Notes under the pieces: model-generated | Databases searched by the model: none | Told to the model about the DNA's origin: nothing | What the model saw: the letters and a program-made list of their open reading frames with translations, nothing else | Shown here: positions 17,047 through 27,194 of the stretch, in pieces | Layout of the letters: every line of letters begins with the position of its first letter | Position numbering within the stretch: position 1 is the stretch's first letter | Program-made: the position numbers and the translations under genes | Assembly: GCF_900103225.1 (NCBI RefSeq) | Contig: NZ_FNJH01000008.1 | Coordinates: 1 to 64,000 of the forward strand | Source of the DNA: Pseudomonas congelans | GTDB taxonomy: Bacteria; Pseudomonadota; Gammaproteobacteria; Pseudomonadales; Pseudomonadaceae | Direction of reading: 5' to 3' | Length of the DNA: 64,000 bases

Positions 17047-17916
17047 TCAGGCCTGGGGCCGCCCACCGAGAATCGTCACCCGCTCGCCATAGCGCGAGTG
17101 CGGGAAGTAATCCCACACCGCGTGGTGCTGGGTGCAACGGTTATCCCAGAACACCAGCGTGTTCGGCTCCCAGCGCACGCGGCAACTGAGAGAAGGTTCG
17201 CGGGCGATCAGATCGAACAGCATGGTCAGCACCGCGTGGCTCTCGCCGGGCGAGAGTTGCACGATATGCGAGGTGAACCCGGAATTGACAAACAGGCTGC
17301 GACGTCCGGTTTCGGGGTGGCGAACCACCAGCGGATGCTCGCTTTTCGGCAGGCCGGCAGGTGGCTGATAGCCCTTCCACGGAATCTCGCCATCGTGAAT
17401 GGCTGTCAACCCGCCGAGAAACTGCTGCATCGCCGGCGAGAGCATTTCAATGGCCAGGTGCATGTTGGCAAACAGTGTATCGCCGCCGGTACCGATGGCG
17501 GGTGTCTCCTTGACGTACAGCATCGAGCCCATCGACGGCTCCAGGTCAGCGGTGCCGTCGGTGTGCCATAGCTCGCCCGCAGCGAAACGCGACTGGGCGT
17601 TGGCGCGCACCACGACCAGTTCCGGGTCATCGCCATCGATGCTGTCCACCGGCAGTGCGCGCAACGGACCAAACAATCGGCCAAATGCCTTGTGCTGTTC
17701 GACCGTCAGGTGCTGATCGCGAAACACCAGCACGTGATTTTCCAGAAAGGCCCGGCGGATTTCCGTCAGTTGCTCCGCGCTGAGTGGCTGCGACAGATCG
17801 ACACCGCCGACCTCGGCACCGATGATCGGTGTCAGGCGGTTGACCGTGATGTTCTGATACGGCGCACGCACTGCGCCTGCGATGCCTTCTATGGCCTTGA
17901 GTGCCATTTGATCCAT
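17047..17916 (-). CDS. TauD/TfdA family Fe(II)/2-oxoglutarate dioxygenase, possible NRPS tailoring enzyme
   Basis: A 289-residue dioxygenase with the iron facial triad: HxD in LWHTDGT (about residues 117-119) and the distal His in CTQHHAVWDYFP, followed by the 2-oxoglutarate Arg in HSRYGERV. It could be a sulfonate or aromatic-ether degrading enzyme like TauD/TfdA. However, it lies on the same strand only 95 bp after the NRPS-PKS operon, and no sulfonate transporter is nearby. That position makes hydroxylation of a carrier-bound amino acid or the finished peptide a fair hypothesis, as SyrP-type hydroxylases do. Co-transcription is not proven. Confidence 0.88.
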   Translation of the reverse strand: MDQMALKAIEGIAGAVRAPYQNITVNRLTPIIGAEVGGVDLSQPLSAEQLTEIRRAFLENHVLVFRDQHLTVEQHKAFGRLFGPLRALPVDSIDGDDPELVVVRANAQSRFAAGELWHTDGTADLEPSMGSMLYVKETPAIGTGGDTLFANMHLAIEMLSPAMQQFLGGLTAIHDGEIPWKGYQPPAGLPKSEHPLVVRHPETGRRSLFVNSGFTSHIVQLSPGESHAVLTMLFDLIAREPSLSCRVRWEPNTLVFWDNRCTQHHAVWDYFPHSRYGERVTILGGRPQA

Positions 17917-18011
17917 GATCCCTCACCTTCAGGTTGTTGGCATGGCCGGTCACCATGCCCGTGGTTCGTCTGCGGGACGTCAGCCCCGCCTGAAAAGCCT
18001 GCCGTTAACGT

Positions 18012-21000
18012 TCAGCCCTGCGCCGCCGACAGGTCGGTATTGATCATCTCGGCAATCACCTGCACCCAGGGCGCAGCGACAATGCCGTAGTGATCGGTGT
18101 CCAGTGCTTGCCAGCTCGACATGTGCGGCAACAGCCCTTGCCAGGCCCGCTGCAGATCGGCGATCCGCCAGGTACTGCCCATGCCGTAAGGATTGGGCTG
18201 CGTGGCGATGAACAGCCGTACCGGAGTGCGCGGCAGCACCACGGGCTGGTGGCCCGCCATGCTTGCCATGTTGTTCTGACAGCAGACAATCAGGCTTTGC
18301 AGGTAACCTGACGTGTCCTCGCTGGCCGTAATGGTGGTCGCGTTGAGGGTGCGCCGTGCAGAAAACTCGCGCTGGAAGACCTGCTGAATCTGCGCTTCGC
18401 CGATCTGCGCCAGCTCGTTACCCGCATCCGGCGCGGGGGGATCGATCAGGTACAGCAGTGGTTGCTCGCACTCTTCCGTCAGCAGGCTGCACATCGCCTG
18501 CGTCACCCACGCGCCGAACGACCAGCCGGCCAGCCGCCATGCCGTGCCGTCGGGGTGATGGGCCTGCAATGCCTCGAGATACAGTTGCGCGCGCTCATCC
18601 ACGCTGATGTTCGGCAGGTCGGGCAGGCGCAAGGCCGGATCGGCGATCACCCACACGCCCAGATCAGGGTGCAGCGCCGAGGCCAGCTCGCGGTACGCCT
18701 GCACGTCGCCACCTACCGGGTGAATCAGATACAGGCGCTCGCGCCCCGCGCCCGCATGCCACTGATCGATCCGTACTGCATTGGCCCACTGGTTTTCGTC
18801 CGCAACCGTTCCGGCCCCTGACGCCTGCACCAGCGCCAACACCTCGGCCAGGCTGACCTTGTGGCTGAACTGCGACAACTGGAAGACCACGCCGGTCGCG
18901 GCCTGCAGTTCGTCGATCAGGTCCAGCAGGGTCAGAGAATCGGCGCCCAGCTCATAGAGCGAGGCATCCGGCTGCAGCGCACTCACCCCCAACCATTTGC
19001 ACAGGCAGTCATGCAGATGCTCGGGCAGACGGTCCGGCGCTTCAGTGTCTGCCGTCAGCGCTGGCGCAGTATCGGCCAGCGTCGAGCCTGCGCTGTGGCG
19101 AACCGGGTAAAACTGTCGCGCCGTCTCTGGATCGGTGGTCGAGATCAGCAACTGCGGCAGTTGAGCCGTCATGGCCGCATCGAATACCCGGCAGCCCTCT
19201 TGCGCCGACATGCCGACCGCCAGGTGCCGCTGGTGCGCGTCGTCTCCGATGCCACTGGCAGCGGCCATGCCCACATCGCGCCAGATGTCCCAGTTGATGC
19301 CCAGACGCACACAGCCATTTTCGGCATGCGGGCGGTAGTGGGTAAAACCGTCAAGCACGGCACTGGCAGCGGCGTAGTCCAGGTGCCCGGCGCCACCAAA
19401 CAGTGCCGACATCGAAGAGCAATACAGCACGAACCCCGGGGTCATCTGCTCGATCAATGCTTCGACCGCCAGCATGCCGCGGGTCTTGCTCGCCATCGCC
19501 TCAGACAGCATCTGAGCATCGCGCTGACGGATCAGGCTGCCCGCTCCGGTTCCGGCCGCGTGAATCACGCCGTCAAAGTGTCCGTAACGCTCACGCAAGT
19601 GTTCAAGCACCGTCGGCCAGCGCGCCAGGTCGGCGATATCCGCAGCGATGCTATCGATGCGCGAAGCATAGGCGTGCAGTTCTTTCGGACACTCGCCGCC
19701 TCGCGACAGCAGCACGACCCGCCACTGACCGGATTGCAGCAGGTGTTCACACAAAGTACGACCGATGCCGCCTGTACCGCCGAGCACCAGCAACGTGCCG
19801 TTCGCCGGCAGTAGATTCGAATCCGCTGTGGGGGCCGCCAGAGGACTGGCCTGCAGCTGTGGCTGCCACAGATAACCGTCACGCATGGCCATGCGTCGCG
19901 GCAGCGACGCCGGGTCGGCAAGCAGCGCCGCCAGGTGCCGAGCCTGGGTGCTCAACTGCGCCGTGGGCAGGTCCAGCCAGTGACAGCGTATCGGGTACTC
20001 CTGCGGGGCCACTTCGGTGATACCGGCCAGCGCCGCCAGTTCAGGGCGCATGACCGGGCCGTTCACCGGGCACGCTTGCCAGGACAGCAGCCAGAGCCGC
20101 AGGGCGCTCTTCTGTGCGTTCTGCCCCCAGGCCTGCAACAACGCGCTGAGCGTATCGAGACAGGCCCATTGCGCAGCCGCCAGGCTTTGCTCGTCAACCG
20201 CCCCGCCCACCGACAGCGGCAAGGCATGCAGCCAGTCCAGTTCGGCCGCCGTCTGCCCATTCTGATCAAGCGTGGCGATCAATCGGCCAAACGCCACAGG
20301 GTCCAGCGGATCAAGCTCATAACGATTGGGGCCAAGCTGCTGGTAGCCATTGCCGGCCTGCACCTCGATAACATGCCGATAGACACCCTGCAGACTGCCA
20401 AGCGTGTCGGCCTCCAGGCGCTCATGGCTGCACACCACCAGCACTTCACGCCCCTCACCAGTCGGCTGTGTACGCAGACGATGCAGCCGCTGCCACTGAC
20501 GCTGATAGAACCAGTCTGTCAGCGGCTGGCGCTCGACGGCTGACGACGGCTGCAGTTCGGCACGTGCGGCGGGTTTGAAGCGGAAGGTCTGCAGATCGAA
20601 TGCCGACGGAGGCAAGTCCCAGGGTGGCGGCGTCGAACCGGTCGCCCCGTCGATGCTGGCCCCCGCATACCAGGCGTCCAGCAGGGCCTGCGGTGAATGT
20701 TCGCTGGCGTTCACTCGCACAGCCGAAAGCGTCACCTGCCTGATCGACGAGGCTTGCAGGTGCGGCGTCTGACCCGGCTCGCAGATCATCGCGAAGCGCC
20801 AGGGCAACGCGCGTCGACCGTTTTGCAGGTAGCGCAGCAGCGCGGTCTGCTGCTCGGGAAAGGCATTGAGCCAGGTTTCAATCGCCAGCATGTCCCGCTC
20901 CAGGGCAGTGCGGCTGTGCGCCGACAGCAGCAGGCACGCCGGGCAATCCTCGACGCGCGCTGTCTGCTCCGGCGCTGCGCCGACAATCACATGCGCGTTG

Positions 21001-24000
21001 GTGCCACCGATGCCGAAACTGCTGACCCCGGCCAGACGCCGACGCCCCTCGGGCCAAGGCCCTGAAGTGGTGGGTATGTAGAACGGCGAATGCTGCAGGT
21101 CGATTTGCGGATTGATCCGGGTAAAACCCAGGTTGGGCGGGATCACCCCATGAAACACGGCTAGCGTCGCGCGAATCAGCCCGACCACGCCCGCAGCCGC
21201 GCCCAGATGCCCCACCTGGCTTTTCACTGAGGCCAGCGCGCAACTGGCGGCTGGCGCCGCGCCGAACGCTTTGGTCAATGCAGCCACTTCAATCGGGTCG
21301 CCCAACAGCGTGCCGGTACCGTGGGCCTCGATGTAGCCCATGTCGGCGCCGTGGATCCCGGCCTTGCGCAGCGCCTCGCTGATCACTGCGCTCTGCCCCG
21401 CCACCGATGGCGCGGTATAACTCATCTTGGCGCGGCCATCGTTGTTCAGCGCAGAGGCTTCAACCAGCGCGTAGATCCGGTCGCCATCAGCCTGGGCGCG
21501 GTCCAGCGGCTTGAGCACCACCACCCCATAACCGCTGGCGCCGATAGTGCCGCTGGCGTCGTCACTGAACGGGCGGCACAGACCGTCGCGGGAAAAAATG
21601 TGCTGCGGACGATAGCGGTAACCATCGGTCAGGGTCGGGTCGATCAACACCCCTGCGGCCAGCATCACGTCACTGTCGCCCTGACGCAGCATCGCCGCCG
21701 CCAGGTGCACGCCGATCAGCGAGCTGCCGCACGCCGCCTGAACGCTGAGTGCCGGGCCGCCGAGGTCGAGGTGATAAGCCGCCTTGGTGGCCAGAAAGTC
21801 CTTGTCGTGATGCAGCGCCATCTGAAAGCCGTCCGGCAGATCACCGTCGGCGGTTTCGCGCAGCATTTGCTGGAAATACGTGGTCTCGCCGCAACTGGCG
21901 ATCAGGCCGATGCGCGGCCCATCGGCTTTAGGCGTGAGCCCGGCATGTTGCAGTGCCTGCACGCAGCCCATCAGCAGGTGCCGCTGTTGCGGGTCCATCA
22001 GCCGCGCTTCCTGCAGGCTGATACCGAAATAGTCGGGATCGAAATCCAGCAGGCCGGTCAGTTGACTGCGTGCACCGACCAGCCCCTCGGCAGCGTCGAA
22101 CCGCTCGATGCCCAACCGGTTTCCTTGAAACATCGCCCAGAACTCGGCGAGGTTGCTCGCCCCGGCCACATTCACCGACATGCCGATGATCGCCATGGGT
22201 TGTTCGCCAGCCTTGGCGACTCGCTCATTGCCTCTCCCAGCACCGGGCATTTGCCCTGCCGGTACGGAGAGATGCTGCGCCAGGCGGCGCACGCTGACAT
22301 GCTCGAACAAGGCGGCCATTGCCACTGGCTGCGCCAGTACCTCGTTGTAGCGGGCATGCAGGCGCATCAGGCCGAGGCTGGTGGCGCCGGCTTCGAAGAA
22401 GGTCTGATCAGGCTCGATGTCGCGACCGATGACCGCCACGAACAACTCGCTCAGTTGCTGTTCAAGTGCGCTCAACGGTGCCGCAGGCAGCCCGGTGCGT
22501 TGCCGTTGCAGCACCTCGCCCAGATCACCCAGCGCCTTGCGATCAATCTTGCCGCTCGGCGTGCGCGGCCAGGCGTCAACCCGCCGGTACTCGTCAATCC
22601 GCACATGCGCCGGCAGGTGCAGGGTGATCTGTCGGTCAAGCTGCTGTACATCGGGCAGCGTGCCCTCGCAGTGCAACCAGGCCACCAGTCGGGGGGCCTC
22701 CCCCTGCATGGCCACCACCGCGTTGCTCACCTGAGCGACCTGCATCAGTGCGGCTTCGATCTGCCCCAGTTCAAGACGCTGGCCACTGATCTTGATCTGC
22801 TGATCGTCTCGGCCCAGGTAATGCAGGCAGGCGTTTTCATCAGCCCGCGCAAGGTCGCCGGTGCGATAGAACAGGGTCAGGCCCTCAGGCTGTGGCAACT
22901 CGACGAAGCGCGCGGCATTCAGCGCCGGGTCGGCGAGGTAGCAGCGCGAAATCATCGGCCCTGCCACCAGCAGGTAGCCCTGACTGCCACGCGGCACCGG
23001 CCGGTCGTGTTCGTCCACCAGCAGCAGGCGTGCGTTGCTCACTGCCCGCCCGATCGGCGCGCGCAGCGGCCAGTCCTGAACCGTTGCAGGCAAACGCCAG
23101 GCGCTGACCACGTGGGTTTCGGTCGGGCCGTAATGATTGAACAGCCGTGCCTGCGGCATGCCGCCGAACCAGTTGCGCAAGGCCTCGGTGCACAGCAGTT
23201 GCTCGCCCGCCGTGATCACTTCGCGCAACGCCTGCGGATACGCGCCCTGGCTGACAGCGGTCTGCGCCAGATGCTGCAAGGCCACGCACGGCAGGAACAG
23301 CCGTTCGATGCGCGTCTGCACCAGGTAGCTCAGCAATGCCTGGGCATCCTGCCGCCAATGCGGGTTGATCAGGTGGTAACAGCCCCCGCCGCAGAGGGTG
23401 CTGAAAATCTCCTGAAACGACACATCGAACGACAGCATGGAGAATTGCAGGGTCACTGACATCGCGGGCAACTGCCCTTCGTTGCGCTGCCAGTGCAACA
23501 GATTGCAAAGGGTCCGGTCCGGCACCTGAACCCCTTTCGGTTTCCCCGTCGAACCGGACGTGAACAGCGTGTACAACGGTCGTTGCCCTGCATGACGGCG
23601 ACGCTCGAACGGTCGTGCTGCAGCGCTCAGGTCGACCCGATGACAGACCTGCCGGTCTACGCTCAATTTCTTCAGTGCTGCTTCAGTGGTCGCGCTGTAC
23701 AGCACACAGCCGGGTTGCGCCTGCTGCATGACCTGGCGCTGCACCGCCAGCGGATAGCCAGGGTCCAGAGGCACCGCCGTCAGGTTGAGCCTGGCCAGCG
23801 CCAGCAAGGCCACAATGTGCTCGACCGACGCCTCGAGGTACAGGACCACTTGCAGCGGCGCATTGTTGCACTCCGACAGCGGGCACTGCTCGATCAGGGT
23901 GGCCGCCAGAGTATTGGCCAGTGCATCCAGTTCGGCGTAGCTGATGCACCGCTGATCAGCCACCAGTGCCGGAGCATCCGGCGTGCAGCTCACCTGATAG

Positions 24001-27000
24001 GCAAACCAGTCGGCCACGGTGCTGAACGGCGGCTCAGCGCTGTCGCCCTGACTGGCGGGCGGCAGGCTGGAGCGGTAAGGCGTGAGCAGCGCATCGAGGG
24101 TGGCAGACGGCCTCTCCAGCAGCAGATCAAGCCCCTGCTGCAGCAGTTGATTGACGGCGACCATTTGTGCCGCATCGAAATAACTGCACTGGTACTCCCA
24201 CCAGCATTCCAGCTGTGACCCGGCATCGACCACCAGCAAGGTCAGCGGGCATTTGGCCTGTACGGTCTCGTTGAATTCCAGCGTGGCGCGCAGGCCGGTC
24301 TGAGCCAGCCTGGCGTAGTCGGTGTTTTCCAGCACGAACATGAAATCGAACAGCGAACTGCTCGACGACAGCCGCAGGTCTTCCACCAGATCCGCCAGCG
24401 CGACGTCCTGCAAGGCCAGCACCTCACGCACAGTGGCGGTCTGCTGATGCATCTGCTGGTCGAGCGCCTTGTCGCCGTCGAACGCCGTGGGGATCAGCAC
24501 GGTATTGGCGAACATGCCGATTGCGTCTTCGAATTCGCTCAGCGGACGGTTGGATACCGGGCTGGCGATGCGTGGCCGTTCACAGCCGGTCAGGGCGTAC
24601 ACGCTCCAGGCATAGACGCTGAACAGCACCTCATAGCGAGTGACGCGCTGTCGGCTGCAAAACCGATCCAGTGCAGCACTGCGCCTGGCTCCCAGCGGCT
24701 GACGATAAAGCCGTGCCTGCGGACCAGGCTCGCGAACCGGCAGCAGCGCGGGCGAAGACGCCGGGAGCTGACGGTGCAACCCGGCCAGGGCGCGGCGCTG
24801 ATCGCGGTAGCGCGGGTCGACACGCCATTGTCGTTGCCAGAGCGCGAATTCCAGCGTGCCCAGACCCGGCGAAGGCTCGGCACTCCGCCGCCCCTGCAGC
24901 GCATCGTCGTACAGCTGCACCAGGTCATCGAACAACAGGTTCATCGACCAGCCATCGATGACCACGTGGTGCAGGTTCAGCAGCAAGCGACAACTGCCAT
25001 CGGCAAACGGCAGCAGCCAGGCCTTGCACAGGGCCGATGTCGCCAGATCGAAAGGTGTGTCGAAGACCAGGGCTGCAAAGCTGCGCCAGGTCTGTTCACT
25101 GAATGCTCCTGTGGCAAAGGTCTGGCACACCGCTTCCCGTTGGTGAACCTGCTGATGCAGCCCGTCGGCAGCGGACACAAACGCCGTACGCAGCCCGCTG
25201 TGTCGCGTCAGCAGGCGCTGCACGGCCTCGGCCAGTGCGGGGAGCTGAACACCCGTCGCCAGGTGCAGGATGATCGGCACGTTGTAAGCCGTCGCCTGCG
25301 GCGTGCGCTGCTGCATCAGCCACAGGCGACTTTGCTCGGCAGTCGCCGGCGCACGCCCTGAACGGTTGATGGGCGGCGCGGGCGGATAGGCAGACGCCGC
25401 ACCCTGCTCATCACCAAGGCGCTCGGCCAATGCCGAAAACGATTCGCTCAGCACCGCACCCAGGTTGATTTCCCGCTGCCAATGGGTGCGGATTGCAGAG
25501 CGCAGACGCATGGCCTTGAGCGAGTCGCCGCCGCTGCCCAGCCAGTCATCCTCGCCATTCAGCTCAGGTTGCGACAATAACCTGCGCGCCTGGGTCAGCA
25601 GCCAGTCCAGCGCGGGCGAGTGTTGCTCGTCTGCCCGCGAGCCCGCCTCCGGTCGCCACGGCTTCAAGGGCTGTTCCAACAGCGCACGCTGATCAATCTT
25701 GCCATTGGCGGTCAACGGCAGGCGCTGCAGCACAAACAGCTGATGCGGGCGCATCCATACCGCCAGGTTGTCGCGCAGGTGCTGGTCGAAATCACGATAG
25801 TCCAGCGCCTCGCGCGGCACGATGAACGCCAGTAACTGGTGGTCCTCAGCCGCCTGCCTGCGCGTACAGACATGCACCTGCGCCACCTGCGGATGCTGCA
25901 GAATGCGCTGCTCGACCTCGCCTGGCTCGATGCGAAAACCGCGGACCTTCACCTGACGGTCAATCCGCCCCAGGTACTCGATCAGCCCGTCGGCATTGAT
26001 CCGCACCTGATCGCCGGTTCGGTAATGCAGCACGTCCCCGGCATCGCTTGTCGGCAGGCGCAGGAAAAGCTGTGCGGTCTCTGCCGGACGGTTGCGATAA
26101 CCGCGTGCGACCCCGCTGCCGCTCAGGTAAAGCTCACCCGCCTCGCCACTGGCAACCGGACGTTGTTGCGCATCAAGCACCTGCACGCCGGTGTCAGGCA
26201 ATGGCCGACCGATCGGCACCGCGTCCCCGGCAAAATCGCGGGGGATCGGATAGCACACGGCGAAGGTGGTGCATTCGGTGGGTCCGTAGGCGTTGAAAAT
26301 CTGGCAACGGCTGTCGGGATTGGCCTGATACCAGGCACGCACCGCCGCGGCGCTGACCTGCTCACCGCCGATCAGCACCTGGCGCAGGCTGGAGAAACAG
26401 GCGGGGTTATCCGTACTCAAGGTGTTGAACAGCGACACGGTCATGAACAGGCTGTCGACCTGCTGCGTTTCCAGCACCCTGGCCAGTTGTTGTGCGTCCT
26501 GCAGGTCTGCGTCGGCAATGATGACGCAGCAACCGCCGTTGAGCAGCGGTGCCCACAGCTCGAAGTTACAGGCGTCGAACGCCGGGTTGGACAGACAGGC
26601 AACACGCTCGCCTGCGCGAATGTCGAGGCAGCTGTCGGTCCGGGCCAGACGCAAAAGACCACGCTCGCCCACCTCCACGGCTTTCGGGGTGCCGGTGGTG
26701 CCCGAGGTGTAGAACAGAAAGCTCGACTCGGCGAAGTCCTCGGGCAGCGGCAGTGCTGGCTGATCGGGGTACTCCAGCAAGGCTTCGACGCTGACGTACC
26801 AGCCACGTTGTGGCGCTGCCAGGCTGTCCGCGTCTTCACCTAGGGTCACCAGCCCGACACAGCCTCCATCGTCGAGCATCAATTGTCGACGCAGGGCCGG
26901 GCTGGCCCGATCCAGCGGCACCACCACAGCTCCGACTTTCAGCACGGCCAGTATCGTGGCGACCCATTGCCAGCAGCGCGGCATGCACAGGGCAATCGGA

Positions 27001-27194
27001 TCAGCAGGGCCTGCGCCTTGTGCCAGCAGCCCTTTGGCGATGCGTTCACTGGCACTGGCCAGTTGCGCGTAGGTCAGCCGTACCTGCCGGTCGATCACCG
27101 CCAGCGCCAGGGGATCAAGACTTACCTGCTCGGCAAAACGTGACAGCAGGGTCTTGGGGTTGCGGGCGATATTCTCCTCGTGCCGGTTCATCAT
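18012..27194 (-). CDS. Hybrid NRPS-PKS megasynthase, A-T-C-A-T-KS-KR-T-TE, lacking an AT
   Basis: A 3060-residue protein (NRPS3). Order and approximate landmarks: A1 (YTSGTTGTPK near 160), T1 Ser558, C (HHVVIDGW near 742), A2 (TSGSTGKPKG near 1213), T2 Ser1606, KS with Cys1822 and HGTGT near 1957, a post-KS linker without an acyltransferase, KR (GGTGGIGR near 2471; Tyr in LDYAAASA near 2606), T3 Ser2753, and TE Ser2892 in GWSFG. The A1 pocket reads DAFFLGATF, Val/Ile-like; A2 reads DVQFIAHVV, proline. No condensation domain precedes A1, so this is a loading module. The predicted product is Val/Ile-Pro extended by one malonate unit reduced to a beta-hydroxy acid. The malonyl AT must act in trans. 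The ATG overlaps the NRPS2 stop by 4 bp and has AGGAGG upstream. Confidence 0.93.
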   Translation of the reverse strand: MMNRHEENIARNPKTLLSRFAEQVSLDPLALAVIDRQVRLTYAQLASASERIAKGLLAQGAGPADPIALCMPRCWQWVATILAVLKVGAVVVPLDRASPALRRQLMLDDGGCVGLVTLGEDADSLAAPQRGWYVSVEALLEYPDQPALPLPEDFAESSFLFYTSGTTGTPKAVEVGERGLLRLARTDSCLDIRAGERVACLSNPAFDACNFELWAPLLNGGCCVIIADADLQDAQQLARVLETQQVDSLFMTVSLFNTLSTDNPACFSSLRQVLIGGEQVSAAAVRAWYQANPDSRCQIFNAYGPTECTTFAVCYPIPRDFAGDAVPIGRPLPDTGVQVLDAQQRPVASGEAGELYLSGSGVARGYRNRPAETAQLFLRLPTSDAGDVLHYRTGDQVRINADGLIEYLGRIDRQVKVRGFRIEPGEVEQRILQHPQVAQVHVCTRRQAAEDHQLLAFIVPREALDYRDFDQHLRDNLAVWMRPHQLFVLQRLPLTANGKIDQRALLEQPLKPWRPEAGSRADEQHSPALDWLLTQARRLLSQPELNGEDDWLGSGGDSLKAMRLRSAIRTHWQREINLGAVLSESFSALAERLGDEQGAASAYPPAPPINRSGRAPATAEQSRLWLMQQRTPQATAYNVPIILHLATGVQLPALAEAVQRLLTRHSGLRTAFVSAADGLHQQVHQREAVCQTFATGAFSEQTWRSFAALVFDTPFDLATSALCKAWLLPFADGSCRLLLNLHHVVIDGWSMNLLFDDLVQLYDDALQGRRSAEPSPGLGTLEFALWQRQWRVDPRYRDQRRALAGLHRQLPASSPALLPVREPGPQARLYRQPLGARRSAALDRFCSRQRVTRYEVLFSVYAWSVYALTGCERPRIASPVSNRPLSEFEDAIGMFANTVLIPTAFDGDKALDQQMHQQTATVREVLALQDVALADLVEDLRLSSSSSLFDFMFVLENTDYARLAQTGLRATLEFNETVQAKCPLTLLVVDAGSQLECWWEYQCSYFDAAQMVAVNQLLQQGLDLLLERPSATLDALLTPYRSSLPPASQGDSAEPPFSTVADWFAYQVSCTPDAPALVADQRCISYAELDALANTLAATLIEQCPLSECNNAPLQVVLYLEASVEHIVALLALARLNLTAVPLDPGYPLAVQRQVMQQAQPGCVLYSATTEAALKKLSVDRQVCHRVDLSAAARPFERRRHAGQRPLYTLFTSGSTGKPKGVQVPDRTLCNLLHWQRNEGQLPAMSVTLQFSMLSFDVSFQEIFSTLCGGGCYHLINPHWRQDAQALLSYLVQTRIERLFLPCVALQHLAQTAVSQGAYPQALREVITAGEQLLCTEALRNWFGGMPQARLFNHYGPTETHVVSAWRLPATVQDWPLRAPIGRAVSNARLLLVDEHDRPVPRGSQGYLLVAGPMISRCYLADPALNAARFVELPQPEGLTLFYRTGDLARADENACLHYLGRDDQQIKISGQRLELGQIEAALMQVAQVSNAVVAMQGEAPRLVAWLHCEGTLPDVQQLDRQITLHLPAHVRIDEYRRVDAWPRTPSGKIDRKALGDLGEVLQRQRTGLPAAPLSALEQQLSELFVAVIGRDIEPDQTFFEAGATSLGLMRLHARYNEVLAQPVAMAALFEHVSVRRLAQHLSVPAGQMPGAGRGNERVAKAGEQPMAIIGMSVNVAGASNLAEFWAMFQGNRLGIERFDAAEGLVGARSQLTGLLDFDPDYFGISLQEARLMDPQQRHLLMGCVQALQHAGLTPKADGPRIGLIASCGETTYFQQMLRETADGDLPDGFQMALHHDKDFLATKAAYHLDLGGPALSVQAACGSSLIGVHLAAAMLRQGDSDVMLAAGVLIDPTLTDGYRYRPQHIFSRDGLCRPFSDDASGTIGASGYGVVVLKPLDRAQADGDRIYALVEASALNNDGRAKMSYTAPSVAGQSAVISEALRKAGIHGADMGYIEAHGTGTLLGDPIEVAALTKAFGAAPAASCALASVKSQVGHLGAAAGVVGLIRATLAVFHGVIPPNLGFTRINPQIDLQHSPFYIPTTSGPWPEGRRRLAGVSSFGIGGTNAHVIVGAAPEQTARVEDCPACLLLSAHSRTALERDMLAIETWLNAFPEQQTALLRYLQNGRRALPWRFAMICEPGQTPHLQASSIRQVTLSAVRVNASEHSPQALLDAWYAGASIDGATGSTPPPWDLPPSAFDLQTFRFKPAARAELQPSSAVERQPLTDWFYQRQWQRLHRLRTQPTGEGREVLVVCSHERLEADTLGSLQGVYRHVIEVQAGNGYQQLGPNRYELDPLDPVAFGRLIATLDQNGQTAAELDWLHALPLSVGGAVDEQSLAAAQWACLDTLSALLQAWGQNAQKSALRLWLLSWQACPVNGPVMRPELAALAGITEVAPQEYPIRCHWLDLPTAQLSTQARHLAALLADPASLPRRMAMRDGYLWQPQLQASPLAAPTADSNLLPANGTLLVLGGTGGIGRTLCEHLLQSGQWRVVLLSRGGECPKELHAYASRIDSIAADIADLARWPTVLEHLRERYGHFDGVIHAAGTGAGSLIRQRDAQMLSEAMASKTRGMLAVEALIEQMTPGFVLYCSSMSALFGGAGHLDYAAASAVLDGFTHYRPHAENGCVRLGINWDIWRDVGMAAASGIGDDAHQRHLAVGMSAQEGCRVFDAAMTAQLPQLLISTTDPETARQFYPVRHSAGSTLADTAPALTADTEAPDRLPEHLHDCLCKWLGVSALQPDASLYELGADSLTLLDLIDELQAATGVVFQLSQFSHKVSLAEVLALVQASGAGTVADENQWANAVRIDQWHAGAGRERLYLIHPVGGDVQAYRELASALHPDLGVWVIADPALRLPDLPNISVDERAQLYLEALQAHHPDGTAWRLAGWSFGAWVTQAMCSLLTEECEQPLLYLIDPPAPDAGNELAQIGEAQIQQVFQREFSARRTLNATTITASEDTSGYLQSLIVCCQNNMASMAGHQPVVLPRTPVRLFIATQPNPYGMGSTWRIADLQRAWQGLLPHMSSWQALDTDHYGIVAAPWVQVIAEMINTDLSAAQG

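Noticed and set aside
21321..23459. Long open frame (712 codons) antisense to NRPS3
   Set aside because: It lies wholly inside the NRPS3 A/T/KS coding region on the other strand, has no recognisable domain, and is a typical by-product of high-GC codon usage. Similar frames at 36538-38565 (NRPS1) and 13085-14974 (chemoreceptor) were rejected likewise.
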